A stretch of DNA of 64,000 bases from Lichenostomus cassidix (taxonomy: Eukaryota > Chordata > Aves > Passeriformes > Meliphagidae). The stretch is taken from the NCBI GenBank assembly GCA_008360975.2, contig CM039183.1, positions 57,338,850-57,402,849 of the forward strand, given 5' to 3'. The notes under the pieces were generated by a model. It was not told where the DNA came from. It ran no database searches and was given only the letters and a program-made list of their open reading frames with translations. The translations under genes and the position numbers were made by a program. Position 1 is the stretch's first letter; each line of letters starts with the position of its first letter. Of the stretch, positions 1 through 12,183 are shown in pieces.

Positions 1-3000
1 ATAATGAGAATGGAAGCTACAGGATGCTGCTTTTTGACATATAAGTCTTTATTAAGAATTTTATGTTTCAGTGGCTTCCAGTTGACTAGTCCCACTTCCA
101 GACCAGAATGTGACATTTCAAGACTTCCATTTCACCAGGAGTTCTCCTTCTTGTTCAGCCATATGTCCCCTTCTTCCACCTTGCCAGTGCCATACTTTCC
201 TAACTCCCAAGCTCATCCCAAACCCACATACCCAGGGAGAAGTTGCACCCTGAGCTTCACAGGTCCCATGACAGGCTCAGAGAAACCTCTGGGGACCAGG
301 AGCTGAAAGCACTGGCTCTCCACCAATGCAACCCACAAACTGACTCACACAAACTGACCCAAACTGTGTCAGTTCTCTCTGGTATTATTTTTTCTCTGGA
401 AGGATGCACCTGCTTGAGTTCCACAGCAATACTAAAACTCTTATTGTTTGGAGATGGCGGATGCTGTCAATGACCTGCAGATTTAGTTATCTGGTATGGT
501 AGAAGTATATAAACAGGAAACCAACAGCTCTTAAGTCCCTGCTAAAAAGCATATCATATAAACACATAAACACCTGAGCGTCATAAATAAATGGCTAGAG
601 AAGTTTTTCATTAGAAAGAAACAATATCTTTTATTCAGTCTTGTTCTCAGACACTGTCAAAGTGTTGTGCTTAGAGTTTTTGGAAAATATCCCGTATGGG
701 ATACGAAAATCAAATTTTTAAAGATAACTGAAAGTGTTAAAGCTTGTCAATGTTAAATAAAACTGAAAGGAGTCAGTGAGATATCTGGCAATCTTAAAAA
801 CAGTTCAGTGCTATTTCCTCCATCTGTACCTCGACCATAATAAACATTTCCTTCACTTTGCATGCTTCTTTTCATGAAAGAAGCCTGGCTTTAGCTTACT
901 TCAAGTGGATTCATCTTTGCATGTGCTGGTGGCTTGTGTCAGAATAGATTTATTACGTGCTTATCTTTTCTGGATATTTAAGATTTACGTCATCCTGTTG
1001 ATGAGATTTTCTCAGCAGGCTGTAAACCAGTCAGACCAAGCATGCAGCCACTTAGCTGGGAGAATTCGTGTGGGATGAATCATTACCATGCTGTATCTGC
1101 AGCCTGCGCTGGTTCGTGATGGGGAAGTGACTCCTGTGCCAGACCATCTCCGAGCCATGCAGTCCGGAATATGGTGAGCTGCTAATATGCTAGTTTGGGA
1201 TGTTACTTTCTTTCAAAGATGAATCTCCCATGGTTAACACTGAAAATAATAATAGTTTTTTTTCTGCACAGATCAGTGTCTTCTTTCTGTAGTGAACAGC
1301 AATAGCACCAACAACAGTAAGTATGATTTAAAGTATGATTTAAAAGCCTTTCGTTCCCAATAGCTGAAAGACAAACATAGCTAGGGGGAAACACTCTTTT
1401 CACATACAGCTATGAATTCAGAGTTAGGCTCTTTCTGTGAAGTTATTAGGGGTCCCTAAGGATGCAGAATGGGACTTTACCTTTTTACTGCTCAGCGCCC
1501 CCCTCCTCTTTGCTTACCCTCTTAGTGGAGGTGGTGTTCAGAGGCCAGCAAATACCAACAAAGCAGTTACAGTTCTGAACTCATTCCTGTTGGATTGGCG
1601 GGTTCAGGGAAGCGCTGAAAGGCACAAGGGACCTGCCCCCACTCTGCATGTGCCTCTGCTTGGTGCAGTGGCTGTGGGGATTCAGTCGCCCTGCTGGAGC
1701 AAGAGGCAAGAGGCTGCTCCAGGCAGCTGCTCCTCGGGAGCCCTGGGAGCAGCTCTTACTACTGAGTGAAGGCAATGGACCATGTTATAGCACTGCTTAG
1801 CAAGGCTACCAAATATGTAGAACCTCCCCACCCTGTGCAGACATAGTTTCTTGGATTTGGATGGATGTGTTTTGCTTTGCTGTTCAAACATTATTTTCTC
1901 AGCATTTCTTACTCCTCTGTGCATTTCAGAGATTTGCATTTATGCTGGGGTTTGGATTTATAGTCCTTATCCTAAGCAGTTCTTAGGACATTCTTGCAGA
2001 AAGAGCACAAACATTGCATTACTTTATATAAACAGTTGGCTTTACTTGGCAAGGAAAAGTAATGTTTTGCACTGAAAACTAGGAATAGAAACCATGGGAA
2101 AAGGTCTAGAGCTCAATCGTCTCATCTATTCTCTAAATTCCTCTGATGCAAATCTGGGCTAATTTCAGACTGTATGCAGTGGAATTGCACCAGGTTTGCA
2201 GAAACAGCATTCAGATTAGTAGTTGCCAAAACTTCTTGTTTAACCCCTAGAAAGAAATAATTATTTTGTACTAATAGCTTATTGGGAATTTGGGCATTTT
2301 CCCCTAGATTTCAAACATATGAATGGAAACTTAGGAACATTTTTTTTAATATCGTGCTGGTTTTTAGCTTGTTTTTTTTTTCCTGGGAGTTACATAAATG
2401 GTTAGTGGAGTTATATACTTCCAAAACTCCTCTTCAGCCACAGGGTCACCTTACAGCCTCCAGAATTTATATATCCATGGTTCCCCTCACAGAGAAACAG
2501 TTTCTAAAATGAACTGTGTGAAAATGAGAAACTTGCTGCTGAATGACCAAACTGTACCCACAGAAATGCAAGCTAAAAAAACCACAGTAGAAATCAATGC
2601 CATCATGACATTTTTTTTTATTTTAACAGTTCTCATTTTGAATCAGTTTCTGTTCCGTCCCATTTCCAGTGTCTCTTCCACAGTCTTGTGTAAGAAGGAC
2701 ATGAAAACTTACAAATACTTCTTTCAAATAGGTTTGATGTCTGACAAAAGTGCTATTTCCATTCCCTTCTGGTCTGTTTTCCATTTTAATTACTTTATGT
2801 TTTAAAAACAAACAAACAAGGAGAATAGATGACACAAGTTGTTCTAGACATTGTGACATCTTCCTTTCCTGATTTTCCAAAACTCTGAAAATTACCTATT
2901 GCAGAAATATAAATTTTCCAGAAAAAAAAAGCCACAGCAGCTATTTTGTAGAAGGGAATTTTGATGTGTAACTGCTTTACTATACTACAGACTCCAAAGA

Positions 3001-3791
3001 CTGTTTAACACTGACAATTTGTAAGTGCTTTGAGTTCTCACCAAAATAGAGTTTGACATAGTTCTCTTTGCTATTTTAACTAGCAAGTGTGAGAATAGTT
3101 TCATGATCCACATCAGCATTAGGATGAAATGGCTGTTTGGTGAGAAAATGCCTGTTTGAAGCATCTGCACCAACAGAGCAAAACCTTGTTACCAAAGTGT
3201 TCCTTGTTGCTCTAAATTAGTTGAAAATTTGGCCTGCTTAATTCCTTAATTATCTTGATATCTCAAAACCTCCTGCTTTACTTTAATTTCAGCAAACACA
3301 CCATTAAATACCACCCTGCCCATGTTCACAGCTTCCCCTAGATCTGTGGTTCACTCCTTTCCAATGCCTGTGGGTCTTGCAGTACAATTTTATTGCAAGC
3401 CAGGAACTGCAGGGAAACTCTCCCTGCCCAGTCTCACAGCCTGGGCTCAAGGGGAGGCAGAGCAAAACCCACACAGTAATTACCAAGGCCTAAACCTTCA
3501 CTCCTCAAAGAGAAGTGCCTGCCTCCAAGGAAGCACACAGCATCTCAGAAGGGTGAAGGCCTTCTTTACAGACCAGTATTTGAGTACCTAATATGTCTTT
3601 TCCACTTTTCCTCAACTCTGAGGAATGAGACCTGACTCCTCTCCTCAACATATCCTCTCAACTCCCTCCAGTGGTTTCTCACTCAACCTGATCGTTTTTT
3701 CTGCACTTTTTTAAGTGGTCAAACTCTCTTGCTATAAAAAGAACCTTGCCATTTAACTGGGCTTTAGCTGATGTTCACCATAATAACAGTA

Positions 3792-3845
3792 TTTACGTTT
3801 ACATTTACGTTTACATTTACATTTACATTTACATTTACATTTACA
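3792..3845 (+). repeat. (TTTACA)n hexanucleotide microsatellite
   Basis: Nine consecutive TTTACR units without interruption. Units one and three read TTTACG and the other seven read TTTACA. It lies about 3 kb upstream of the TAAR1 start. Confidence 0.95.
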
Positions 3846-6401
3846 TTGCAGTATCACTGTTTTAAAAGGCTACATGGCCCTTTGTGGAGCAAAAGATTGA
3901 TCCTCCTCATCTGTGACTCTGGTACAGCTAATAATAGATGTTTACTTAAAACACTTTTTCAGCAGCTGTATCTTGCAAATAGCTGTTAACTGGTGAGGCT
4001 GTTAGATTAAACCTGTTTGTTCAGTAATCGTACCTAGGCTGGTAAATACACGTTGTATCACTTTGTTCACAATATAATTTTCCAAGGAAATCTTGCATGC
4101 TGCTGTAACCAACCTATACTTATGTATTTTGCTATATTTTAAAAGCTTACAGTAGGTAGACTACATGGTGTCTTTTGTTCTTTGCTTAGATAATACTGAG
4201 CTGCTCAAAATATGACCATACCATTTAACCAAACAAGTAAACATACTTCAAATGAATTCAATTTACCTATAAATAAGGCCCATTAAACAAGTATGAGTGC
4301 TACTGCCATAATTTTGTTCTCTGTGTGGGTGATAAAATAAACAGTTTGAGCTACTATTCACATCAACAGCTGCTACTGAGTCAAAGAGCCAAGAATGCTA
4401 TTGGTCTCATTGACATCCCCTGGCAGTGTGCAGGGGGTTCTGGAGGCTGCTCCTGCTGTGGAATAAAAACCTGTTCCCTCAAAACTTCTGTTACCCAGAA
4501 CTGTAATGGTGGTAAGGAGGCTCAGCTGCCTTTTGAGCTGTTCTTTAAAACAAAGGAGTGCCATTCAATCAGCAGAAAACTAATGAGTGCCAAGAGCAGA
4601 CTTCTACCCAGCATGAAGGGAAGAAGGTAGGAGAACAGGTTCTTAAGAGTATGCTTCTTCATATTTCCATTTTATTAAATTTTAACCTTTGTAATTATAT
4701 ATGGAAGGGAAGAATTCTGCTTTTTTCTTGAAAACATCTTCAGAGATCAGCTCACTTGAACAGTTTGCCGCATGTATTTTGATTTATTTTGTTTCCATGT
4801 AATGCAAAGATACACACTTGATCTCAGTTTGCTCCATCCTTTGGTTAGGGTTTCTACTTTCTTTTATTAAAAAAAACAAAAAAAAAAATCCCTGATTTTT
4901 TTTTAAGAAAACCTGTTTTCAAGGGAGATCATATTCCTTTAGGCTAAACAGTTCATCTGTCAGAAAACAACAGAGAAGTTATTAATCTTCTAAATCTTAA
5001 AGAAAAGTAGAGATAGCATGTTAGTTCTTTCTGATTCGCTTCATAGGCTGTTTTACCACATTTGTTTAATTTATTTGTATTTTTATACAGAACAAGTGAA
5101 GTTCAAAATCTATGTGACACATTTGCAACCTGCATGGGCTTAAAACCTGTATAATGATGCCATGTATACAGTTAAATTGATGTTTGATTCTTTCTATGGT
5201 GAAAATTGAAAATTTGAGTTAATAAATATCCATCTGGCTGTGTTTTCTCTGCCTTGGGTGTAAATGTCCTGAAAGAAGGAATGACAGGCAAGAAAAGCAA
5301 CATGAAGAGACTGACAAAAAAGGAAGGAAAAAGTACATGAAGTGATAGTTAAAATAAAGTGGAAAAGAGCAGAGATGGAGTTAAATATTAGTAGGCAGAA
5401 AAAAAGGGGAAGCAAGAAGCACCTCAGACAGTAAATAAATATACTTGGATTTCATATGTCCCTTACTCCTGAGAGTGCCTTTGGGTGCACTTTGTCCCTG
5501 GCACTTGGGTGCCACTGCCTGGCCCTACTTGCAAAATGCCTCTGTATAACACAGGGTGTTGGTTGTAGCTGTCAGGGTATGGCAAGCTACAGTTCATTGT
5601 CTATGTTCATTTAGCTTCCAGTGCCATGGTGTGCTTTTAATAACATTTGGTTTAATATCAGAAATAAATTACTTTTTAATTGTGTTTTATCCAGAATAAC
5701 CAGTGGCAACTAGCTCCCAAAGCAAATGGGTTAAATTAGTCCTGGCTTAAGTGCCATGTCAGTACTTTTCTGACAACCATTTAATACTATACTGATAGTG
5801 CTACTGAATAGCCTATGCTAATGATCTTTATTTTTTTCCCAATAGCACTATCTTTCTGTTATTTAAAAGAAAACCAGATTTTTTAAAAATAAATATTGTT
5901 TGTCACATGCTTAAGTACTTCCATTAAAAGTTTTCATAAAAAGACAGACTTGCAAAAGTGACATGCTATTGCCCACTGGAGGACAGCGATACCTGTGTCC
6001 TCAGATGCAAACTAAACCTATGTTCTGAAAATGTTTTTCTCCATGTTTGTGCCTTAGCTAGAAACAGATTAACATAATAAATAATCATAGCAATGCTAAA
6101 CTACTAGCACTGAAAAAAACTAGAGCTTGCCAGAAAAAAACATTTGCTTATACAGCAGATAATGCTTCAGATTAGTCAGATTCTTCCATTTTATTTTGTC
6201 AGCAAAGGGGCAGAAAAGTTTTCTTCTCCTCTTAGATCTTTTCCTTACATTTCTGTTTACAGCTAGAGCGTACAAGGATTTTCCAGTAAAACTTGGTCTG
6301 TTCAGACATCACTATCAAGAGAGGGCTGGAGGAGAAGTTGAGCATAGACTTCTCAGCTTTAGCCTTCTGTTTTAGACTTGTAGATCTTAGACTTATGTAT
6401 C

Positions 6402-6436
6402 AAAAAAAAAAAAAGTAAAAAAAAGTAAAAAAAAAA
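6402..6436 (+). repeat. A-rich low-complexity run
   Basis: An almost pure adenine run interrupted by two GT dinucleotides, about 400 bp upstream of the TAAR1 start codon. It could be an old poly(A) tail or simple-sequence expansion. No retroposon body was recognised next to it. Confidence 0.85.
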
Positions 6437-6836
6437 GTTGAGGTATACAGGACTCCACCCAATATTGATGAAGAAGACTAGGACTGAAAACAGAAATAAT
6501 GAAAAGGGCTTTTCATCTAAGTTACTGCTGTCCTGGTGTGAGGACACCCCATTGTGCAGTTTATTTCGTCAAAGGAGATTCCTATTTCAAGGAACGTCAG
6601 ATGATGAAAGTGCCATTCTGCTAAGTGTAATTACAAAATACTTTCATCCTTCATAACTAATGAAATGTGAATTTCCTACACATCCAACTAAATGAAGGTG
6701 TTTATAATGCCCTTTTATTTTCCTCTTTGCAGCTCTTCCTATCTAGAAAATGGAAAACCAGTTGTAAATGTACCTCAGAATTAGGAAAAACAATACCTGT
6801 GCTGCATACCTATGTGGATTTGAGGCCCCAGTAAAG

Positions 6837-7838
6837 ATGCAGTTGTGCTGTGAATCCGTAAATGGCTCTTGCATCAGGAGCAGCTGGTCAAACAGTACCC
6901 GTGTTTCCATGTACATCTTCATGGTTTGCGTTATTCTGGCCACAGTGGTTGGAAATCTGACAGTTATCATCTCAATATCACATTTCAAGCAGCTCCACAC
7001 ACCTACTAATTTCCTGATCCTTTCAATGGCTACTGTAGACTTCCTGCTGGGATTCTTCATCATGCCTTGCAGTATGGTGCGCTCTGTTGAGCACTGCTGG
7101 TATTTTGGGGAGTTCTTCTGCAAGATCCACACAAGCACGGACATTATGCTGAGCACAGCTTCCATCTTCCACCTTTCCTTCATATCCATCGACCGTTACT
7201 ATGCTGTGTGTGACCCCTTAAGATACAAATCAAAGATAAATACTTTTGTCATCGTGGTCATGGTGTTCGTAAGCTGGATGGTCCCTGCTGCTTTTGCTTT
7301 TGGGATGATCTTTCTAGACCTAAACTTGAGAGGGGCAGAAAAGATTTATAATCATGTCCACTGTGCAGGAGGATGCTTTCTCATTTTTAGTGAAACTTCA
7401 GGTATTGTGGCCTCCGTAGTGTCTTTTTACATCCCTGGATTTGTTATGCTGTACATCTATAGGAAAATATACTCTGTAGCCAAGAAGCAGGCAAGATCCA
7501 TCAATGCAATTAGCAAAAAAAAGATGCAGTTTGAAATGAAGCACCACATTTCATTCTGCAAAGAAAAGAAAGCTGCTAAGACTTTAGGCATAATAATGGG
7601 AGTGTTTCTCATCTGCTGGACTCCATTCTTCTTCTTTACAGCTACCAATCCTTTTATGAATTATGTGATACCTCCTGTTCTCATTGATGCTTTGGTTTGG
7701 TTTGGCTATTTAAATTCTACACTTAACCCAATTGTTTATGCCTTTTTTTACATATGGTTTCGCAGAGCATTGAAGATTATTCTGTTTGGAAAAGTTTTTC
7801 TACAGGACTCTTCCAGGACTCATTTGTTTTCAGATTAA
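6837..7838 (+). CDS. TAAR1: Trace amine-associated receptor 1
   Basis: A class A GPCR of 333 residues (human TAAR1 has 339) for trace amines such as tyramine and phenethylamine; the family signals through Gs to cAMP. Seen in the sequence: N-glycosylation sequons at N9 and N19; seven hydrophobic segments; C95 and the ECL2 cysteines C176/C180 as disulphide candidates; D102 at 3.32, the residue that binds the amine group; DRY at 119-121; W261 at 6.48; and N297-P298-x-x-Y301. The TAAR signature NSxxNPxxYxxxYxWF is complete at 293-308. The ECL1/TM3 stretch and much of TM2 are nearly identical to human TAAR1. The frame stays open to an ATG at 6768, but I chose 6837 because it gives the family's usual N-terminal length and has A at -3, whereas 6768 has T at -3. 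No intron interrupts the coding part. Unusual residues are C78 in TM2 and A192/S193 in TM5. The assignment to TAAR1 is secure; ligand preference is not known. Confidence 0.97.
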   Translation: MQLCCESVNGSCIRSSWSNSTRVSMYIFMVCVILATVVGNLTVIISISHFKQLHTPTNFLILSMATVDFLLGFFIMPCSMVRSVEHCWYFGEFFCKIHTSTDIMLSTASIFHLSFISIDRYYAVCDPLRYKSKINTFVIVVMVFVSWMVPAAFAFGMIFLDLNLRGAEKIYNHVHCAGGCFLIFSETSGIVASVVSFYIPGFVMLYIYRKIYSVAKKQARSINAISKKKMQFEMKHHISFCKEKKAAKTLGIIMGVFLICWTPFFFFTATNPFMNYVIPPVLIDALVWFGYLNSTLNPIVYAFFYIWFRRALKIILFGKVFLQDSSRTHLFSD

Positions 7839-10800
7839 CATGTTTTAAATGGTTGGACTCATTGCTTTGAACTTTTGCCTGGAGGCTGAACTCCCAGATG
7901 TAAGAGCTGTAAAGGAAGGAAACACCTATTTGTTTGCCTATTTACCAAATGTAGCTCAAGCAGATAAGCAACTATTTTTGTTTACATATTCTTTCATTCA
8001 GATTGGGATTTGTTAGTGGTGTTTTGATTATATCTATTTATTTGCAATGCACAGAAGAGCAAGACCTCAGTTAAGAAAAAACTTACAGCAGTTTATATCC
8101 CTGATCTTAATCATTAAAAAACTATTCTGATACAACAGATTAATTTCTTGAACAAGATATGCTTATATAACAATATTTGTTTTTATTTGTGTTCTCCTCT
8201 AGAAAGAGCAGAAATTTGTGTTCTCCTCTAGAAAGAGCAGAAAAATCTTTTCTTTTGAATTTCTTGGCATCTTTGAGTAATAACCCAAAGCTCTCTGAAT
8301 TTCGTCCTTCCATACATATGCAGACCTCAAAACAGGCCAATAACAAGCCATACCAGCATAATCCACGGAGGGAAGGTGAGGCAGAGAAAGGTTGTGCTGC
8401 TCTTTCTGTTTCCATTTTAACTAGTACTTGTCACTTACAAGTTTGTCACTTAAAGGCTTTGCTACTTAATGAGATCAAACGCATGTTAATGAGATCAAAG
8501 ACAAGAAAAAATATGAAGTAAAAAGCAATTGCAAAAAAAGCTGCATTGCACCTGAGAATGCCAGAAAATTATGTCTATCTAACGAGTGTTTAGATGTAAA
8601 ATATTTGCCACTTTGCATCTTAGAGAACTTTTTTTTTGCTTGGACATATTGCTATTTTGTCTGAGGGCAATGCTGTGACAGCTTTCGAGGAAATCATATA
8701 GAGAATTGTGAAGAAATCCTGTGGTCGAACTCAGCTGGATTGTGAAGGAACAGTACTGGCACTGGGCAGGAAATGATTAGTATCTGAAAAGAGACCATGG
8801 AGAGAAACTGATGACTCTAGTGAAGTAAGAGCTGAAGTACTCAGCATTATGACCTCCTTTCATGTTCCTTGTAAAAGTGTGTTGTTTGTTTATCTTGTCT
8901 TTGTTTTCTGTAGTTTGTAGAGCACTGAATCACTCTATACTGAAAAGCATACAAGTTGAATGATTATACATTTCAGCAGGGCAAAGTATCAGGATCTGAG
9001 ATTGTGCCTTTTACTGCTTCACTGCCATCTTGTAAATTTTGCACTCTCAAAAAAACCCTAGAAAGCAGCAATGAAACTTACCACATCAGCACATCTGCTG
9101 TGGATTCTTGCTAATGACAACATGACTACTTTAATACTTAATCTCCCAAAAATAAAGCAAGATAAAATTTTTAAAAGCCTCTTTCTGATAAATAATTGGT
9201 AATTCTTTTCTTCCTTCATCTCCAGTGAGTCTGGCCTGCTGAAATAAAATGTGTGGTCCCTTGGACACTTTGATCTCACTCAAGTAACAGTTTCAGAAGT
9301 GCTGCCAGGTGGTACTTCCTTTCTTCTGGCAGTATTTTAGATTGAAGGAAAGATAGATCCTCTATGAGAAATGTTGCCCATCTAAGGCATTTTAAAGTAT
9401 ATTTAGTAAGGTCATCACATATTAATGTAGTCCCCTCAGGAAGTCAATGAAGTTATTCCTTTTCCCTCATTCCTTATATCTCTGTCTATCTTCCTGAAAA
9501 TCTGGAAACATCACTGTGTTTCCAAAGAATTCCAGTTCTACAAGTTTTACAATTGGTCATTCTCTTTTTATAACTTGTTCTGGTTGCAGGAGGATTTTGT
9601 GGATGAATATGATTCCAACTTGCTTGCAGCACAGACTGTAGTTCAAATAGAGCATGTCCCTGCAGACTGTGCCTAGACCCTACTGCAAAGCTAATTCTTG
9701 TAAAACCATAGAAACCAGAGCCACACTCCTGAAGTGAGAAAAAAATGTGGATAAAGCCAGACTAATACGTAGAGCAAAAGCCATGCATGCAAATAAAGCA
9801 AATTAAGGAATTCCTCACTACTTTCCGTCTGCAAAGCAGATCTTCAGCCATTTCAAGGAAACCAGGGCTCCACCATGTGTGAATGGTTACTTGGAAAAAC
9901 AATCACTGCAATTCCCAGCACCCCAGTTCCTCCTTCTTCCCCCAAGGTTTTATTGCTGAGCACAACATCATAGGGTGTGGAGTATCTCTCTGGTCAGTTG
10001 GGGTCAGATGTCCCCGCTGTGCCACTTCTCAACTTCTTGTGCACCCTCAGGCTACTCAAAGAAAAGGCCTTAAAACTGTGTAAGCACTGCTCAGTCTTAG
10101 CTTAAATGGGGGTTGAGTGTGTGTTATCAACATTGTTTTCATTACAAATCCAAAACATAACACCACACAAACCACTGTGAAGAAAACTAACCCTATCCCA
10201 GCCAAAACCAGTAGAGAGGGCTTCCAGACATTGTGGCTGCATAAGATCACCATACTCTATTTAGTATAAATGGAAATAGTAAAAGAAATTTTCAGTGTAC
10301 AGATGAGCAACTCTCTGGGCAGGCCAGTCTAGCCAAGGTGTCACCAATATATATTCTCTGCAGAGCTAAGAAAGAGTTTCCACACACAGATTGCCAGTGA
10401 ACTTCATCTATACCCAGAAGGCCATCCTCCTTGTTCTTATGAACTTAAAGTACAAGCCAGCTTTGTGCATGGCCCAGCTCAGAAAGTTTCACAAATAACT
10501 TTTTCCTCTGGTGTCCTATTACCTAATGGTGGCACTTTCCCAAAGAGCCTGCTTGCCCTCTATTTACAGAGAGCTTTCTCTGGTACAGTGACTGTAATGA
10601 AGTCCCAGGTTACTTTCTCTCATTAGCTCTAATCACAGACAGTGCAAAGCTATTTCTCACTGTGATGGGGATGTGCAAATGAGATGTATTAATGAGGCCA
10701 CAGGGACTCTATTTGAACCCAAGACATGGATAAGTTACAAAAGCATCGGAAAAATGCCTCATGCTGTTGTCCCATCAGATTATGAGTTAGGTGACGCAGA

Positions 10801-12090
10801 ATATACCTTACTGCAATCTCAAAGTATCCTAACGCAAATGAAGTGCAAAGGGTATTGTCAAATTCCTTGTCAACATATTTAGTTAGTGACCTTATTAAAC
10901 ACCTCCCAGATGGCTTCCTTTTGCAAAACATATTATTCCCCTGTGGGTGACTTCAGATGTTTTAACTTCCCTGAAAATTTGTGCAAAGCAATTACTCCAG
11001 CATGATGAAAGGCTCTGTTTCACCACTAAACTTACGTCTGTTCATTTTTCCACCAGTGAGGACCATTTGCAATGTCACCTTCTTCTCACACTTTGTATAA
11101 AACTGACAGCAAGTTTTAGACATCTGAACTAAGGGTGGCACCTGTGTCCAAATCTCATGGTCTCTCAGATACCAGATGCAGAAGGATGGGAAAAGAGGAG
11201 GAGAACCAACTTTTCTTGCAAGCAAGCAGGAGCCTTCTGGAAATGTCACAAAGGAAAGCATCACTCAAAAATGGAATTTTTCAAACTATCCCGTGAAACT
11301 ATTTTCTAGTGTATTCATTTATAACTACTGCAGCTGGACCACAATCCTTTACAGGAGATAAACCTCAACCTGTATTCACACCCTTTTAGTCAGAGGGATT
11401 ATGATAGAAAACAAGAGTATAGGGAAACAAAAGAATATTGCCTAACATACCAATTTTACAACTGATTTCCATCAGATGTGTTCATTGCTAGCATTTTGCA
11501 ATGCACAGCAGGTGAGTTTAGCAGCATAAATAATTTGGTAAGAGGGTGTTTGGCAACAGATTTGTGATTCTTAAGATGATCATTTACGTGAGAATCTCAT
11601 TAACAGTGAAAGCTGAGGTATACCCGCTGGCCTAACATTTCTCCTATAGAAAAAAATGCTAATATTTTAAGAGACAAATAAATCCTATATCATATTTACA
11701 GATTGAAATGACTTGAGGGGTTTCTTTGTCTATGCATGTTTTTCTTCTATCATTTTAAATTTACTATTATTATGATGTATACAAAATACAAGAACCATAT
11801 TTTACACAATGCACCAGATACAAAATAAAATGCCTATTAGCACATACTTTTGTAATTTAAGAGGTAATTAAGTTTTCAACTTAACTCTAAACTTTCAACT
11901 GCTTTGTTTTAAATACTGTTTGCAATTAATTTTGTAAGAGCTTCCAGTTACTAAATTTCATGTACCATTTCAGAAGAATAATTTGTTGTAGTAGGTCCCT
12001 ATTTAATCCAAGAGAAAATTTGCCTCTGAATTACTGCATTTTATTTAGTAATGGAGTTCATGTTCTTGACTTACTTTATCTTGTATTCTC
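7839..12090. other. TAAR1-TAAR2 intergenic region
   Basis: No protein-coding gene was recognised in this 4.3 kb. It contains a perfect 29-bp tandem duplication (8185-8242) and a 14-bp segment repeated with a 20-bp period near 8465-8498. A variant polyadenylation hexamer ATTAAA at 8113-8118 could end the TAAR1 transcript. A short 5' exon of TAAR2 may lie here, since mammalian TAAR2 has two exons, but I could not identify it. Confidence 0.55.
8185..8242 (+). repeat. Perfect 29-bp tandem duplication
   Basis: Copy 1 (8185-8213) and copy 2 (8214-8242) are identical over 29 bp and directly adjacent, about 350 bp past the TAAR1 stop. The lack of any mismatch suggests a recent duplication. Confidence 0.97.
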
Positions 12091-12183
12091 ATGTTAGGAT
12101 TTGGAATACTTTGGAAACTTGTGAAAATTAAATCTGCTGATGGAACTGCACTTCCAAAAGAAAAGCCTAATAAAGGATTGATC

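Larger units (their letters stand above)
1..6766. other. Intergenic region upstream of TAAR1
   Basis: No open frame here looks like a known protein; the longest are short and low in information. The DNA is AT-rich. It holds a hexanucleotide repeat (3792-3845), a 12-bp unit repeated twice in tandem (1320-1343) and an A-rich run (6402-6436). In human the neighbour on this side is the vanin (VNN) cluster, but no vanin exon was recognised. Confidence 0.6.

Noticed and set aside
2398..2805. 135-codon open frame
   Set aside because: No recognisable domain or start context, and the composition matches the AT-rich background.
6768..6836. Upstream in-frame ATG extending TAAR1 by 23 residues
   Set aside because: The extension is not receptor-like, the ATG has T at -3, and the start at 6837 gives the normal family N-terminus.
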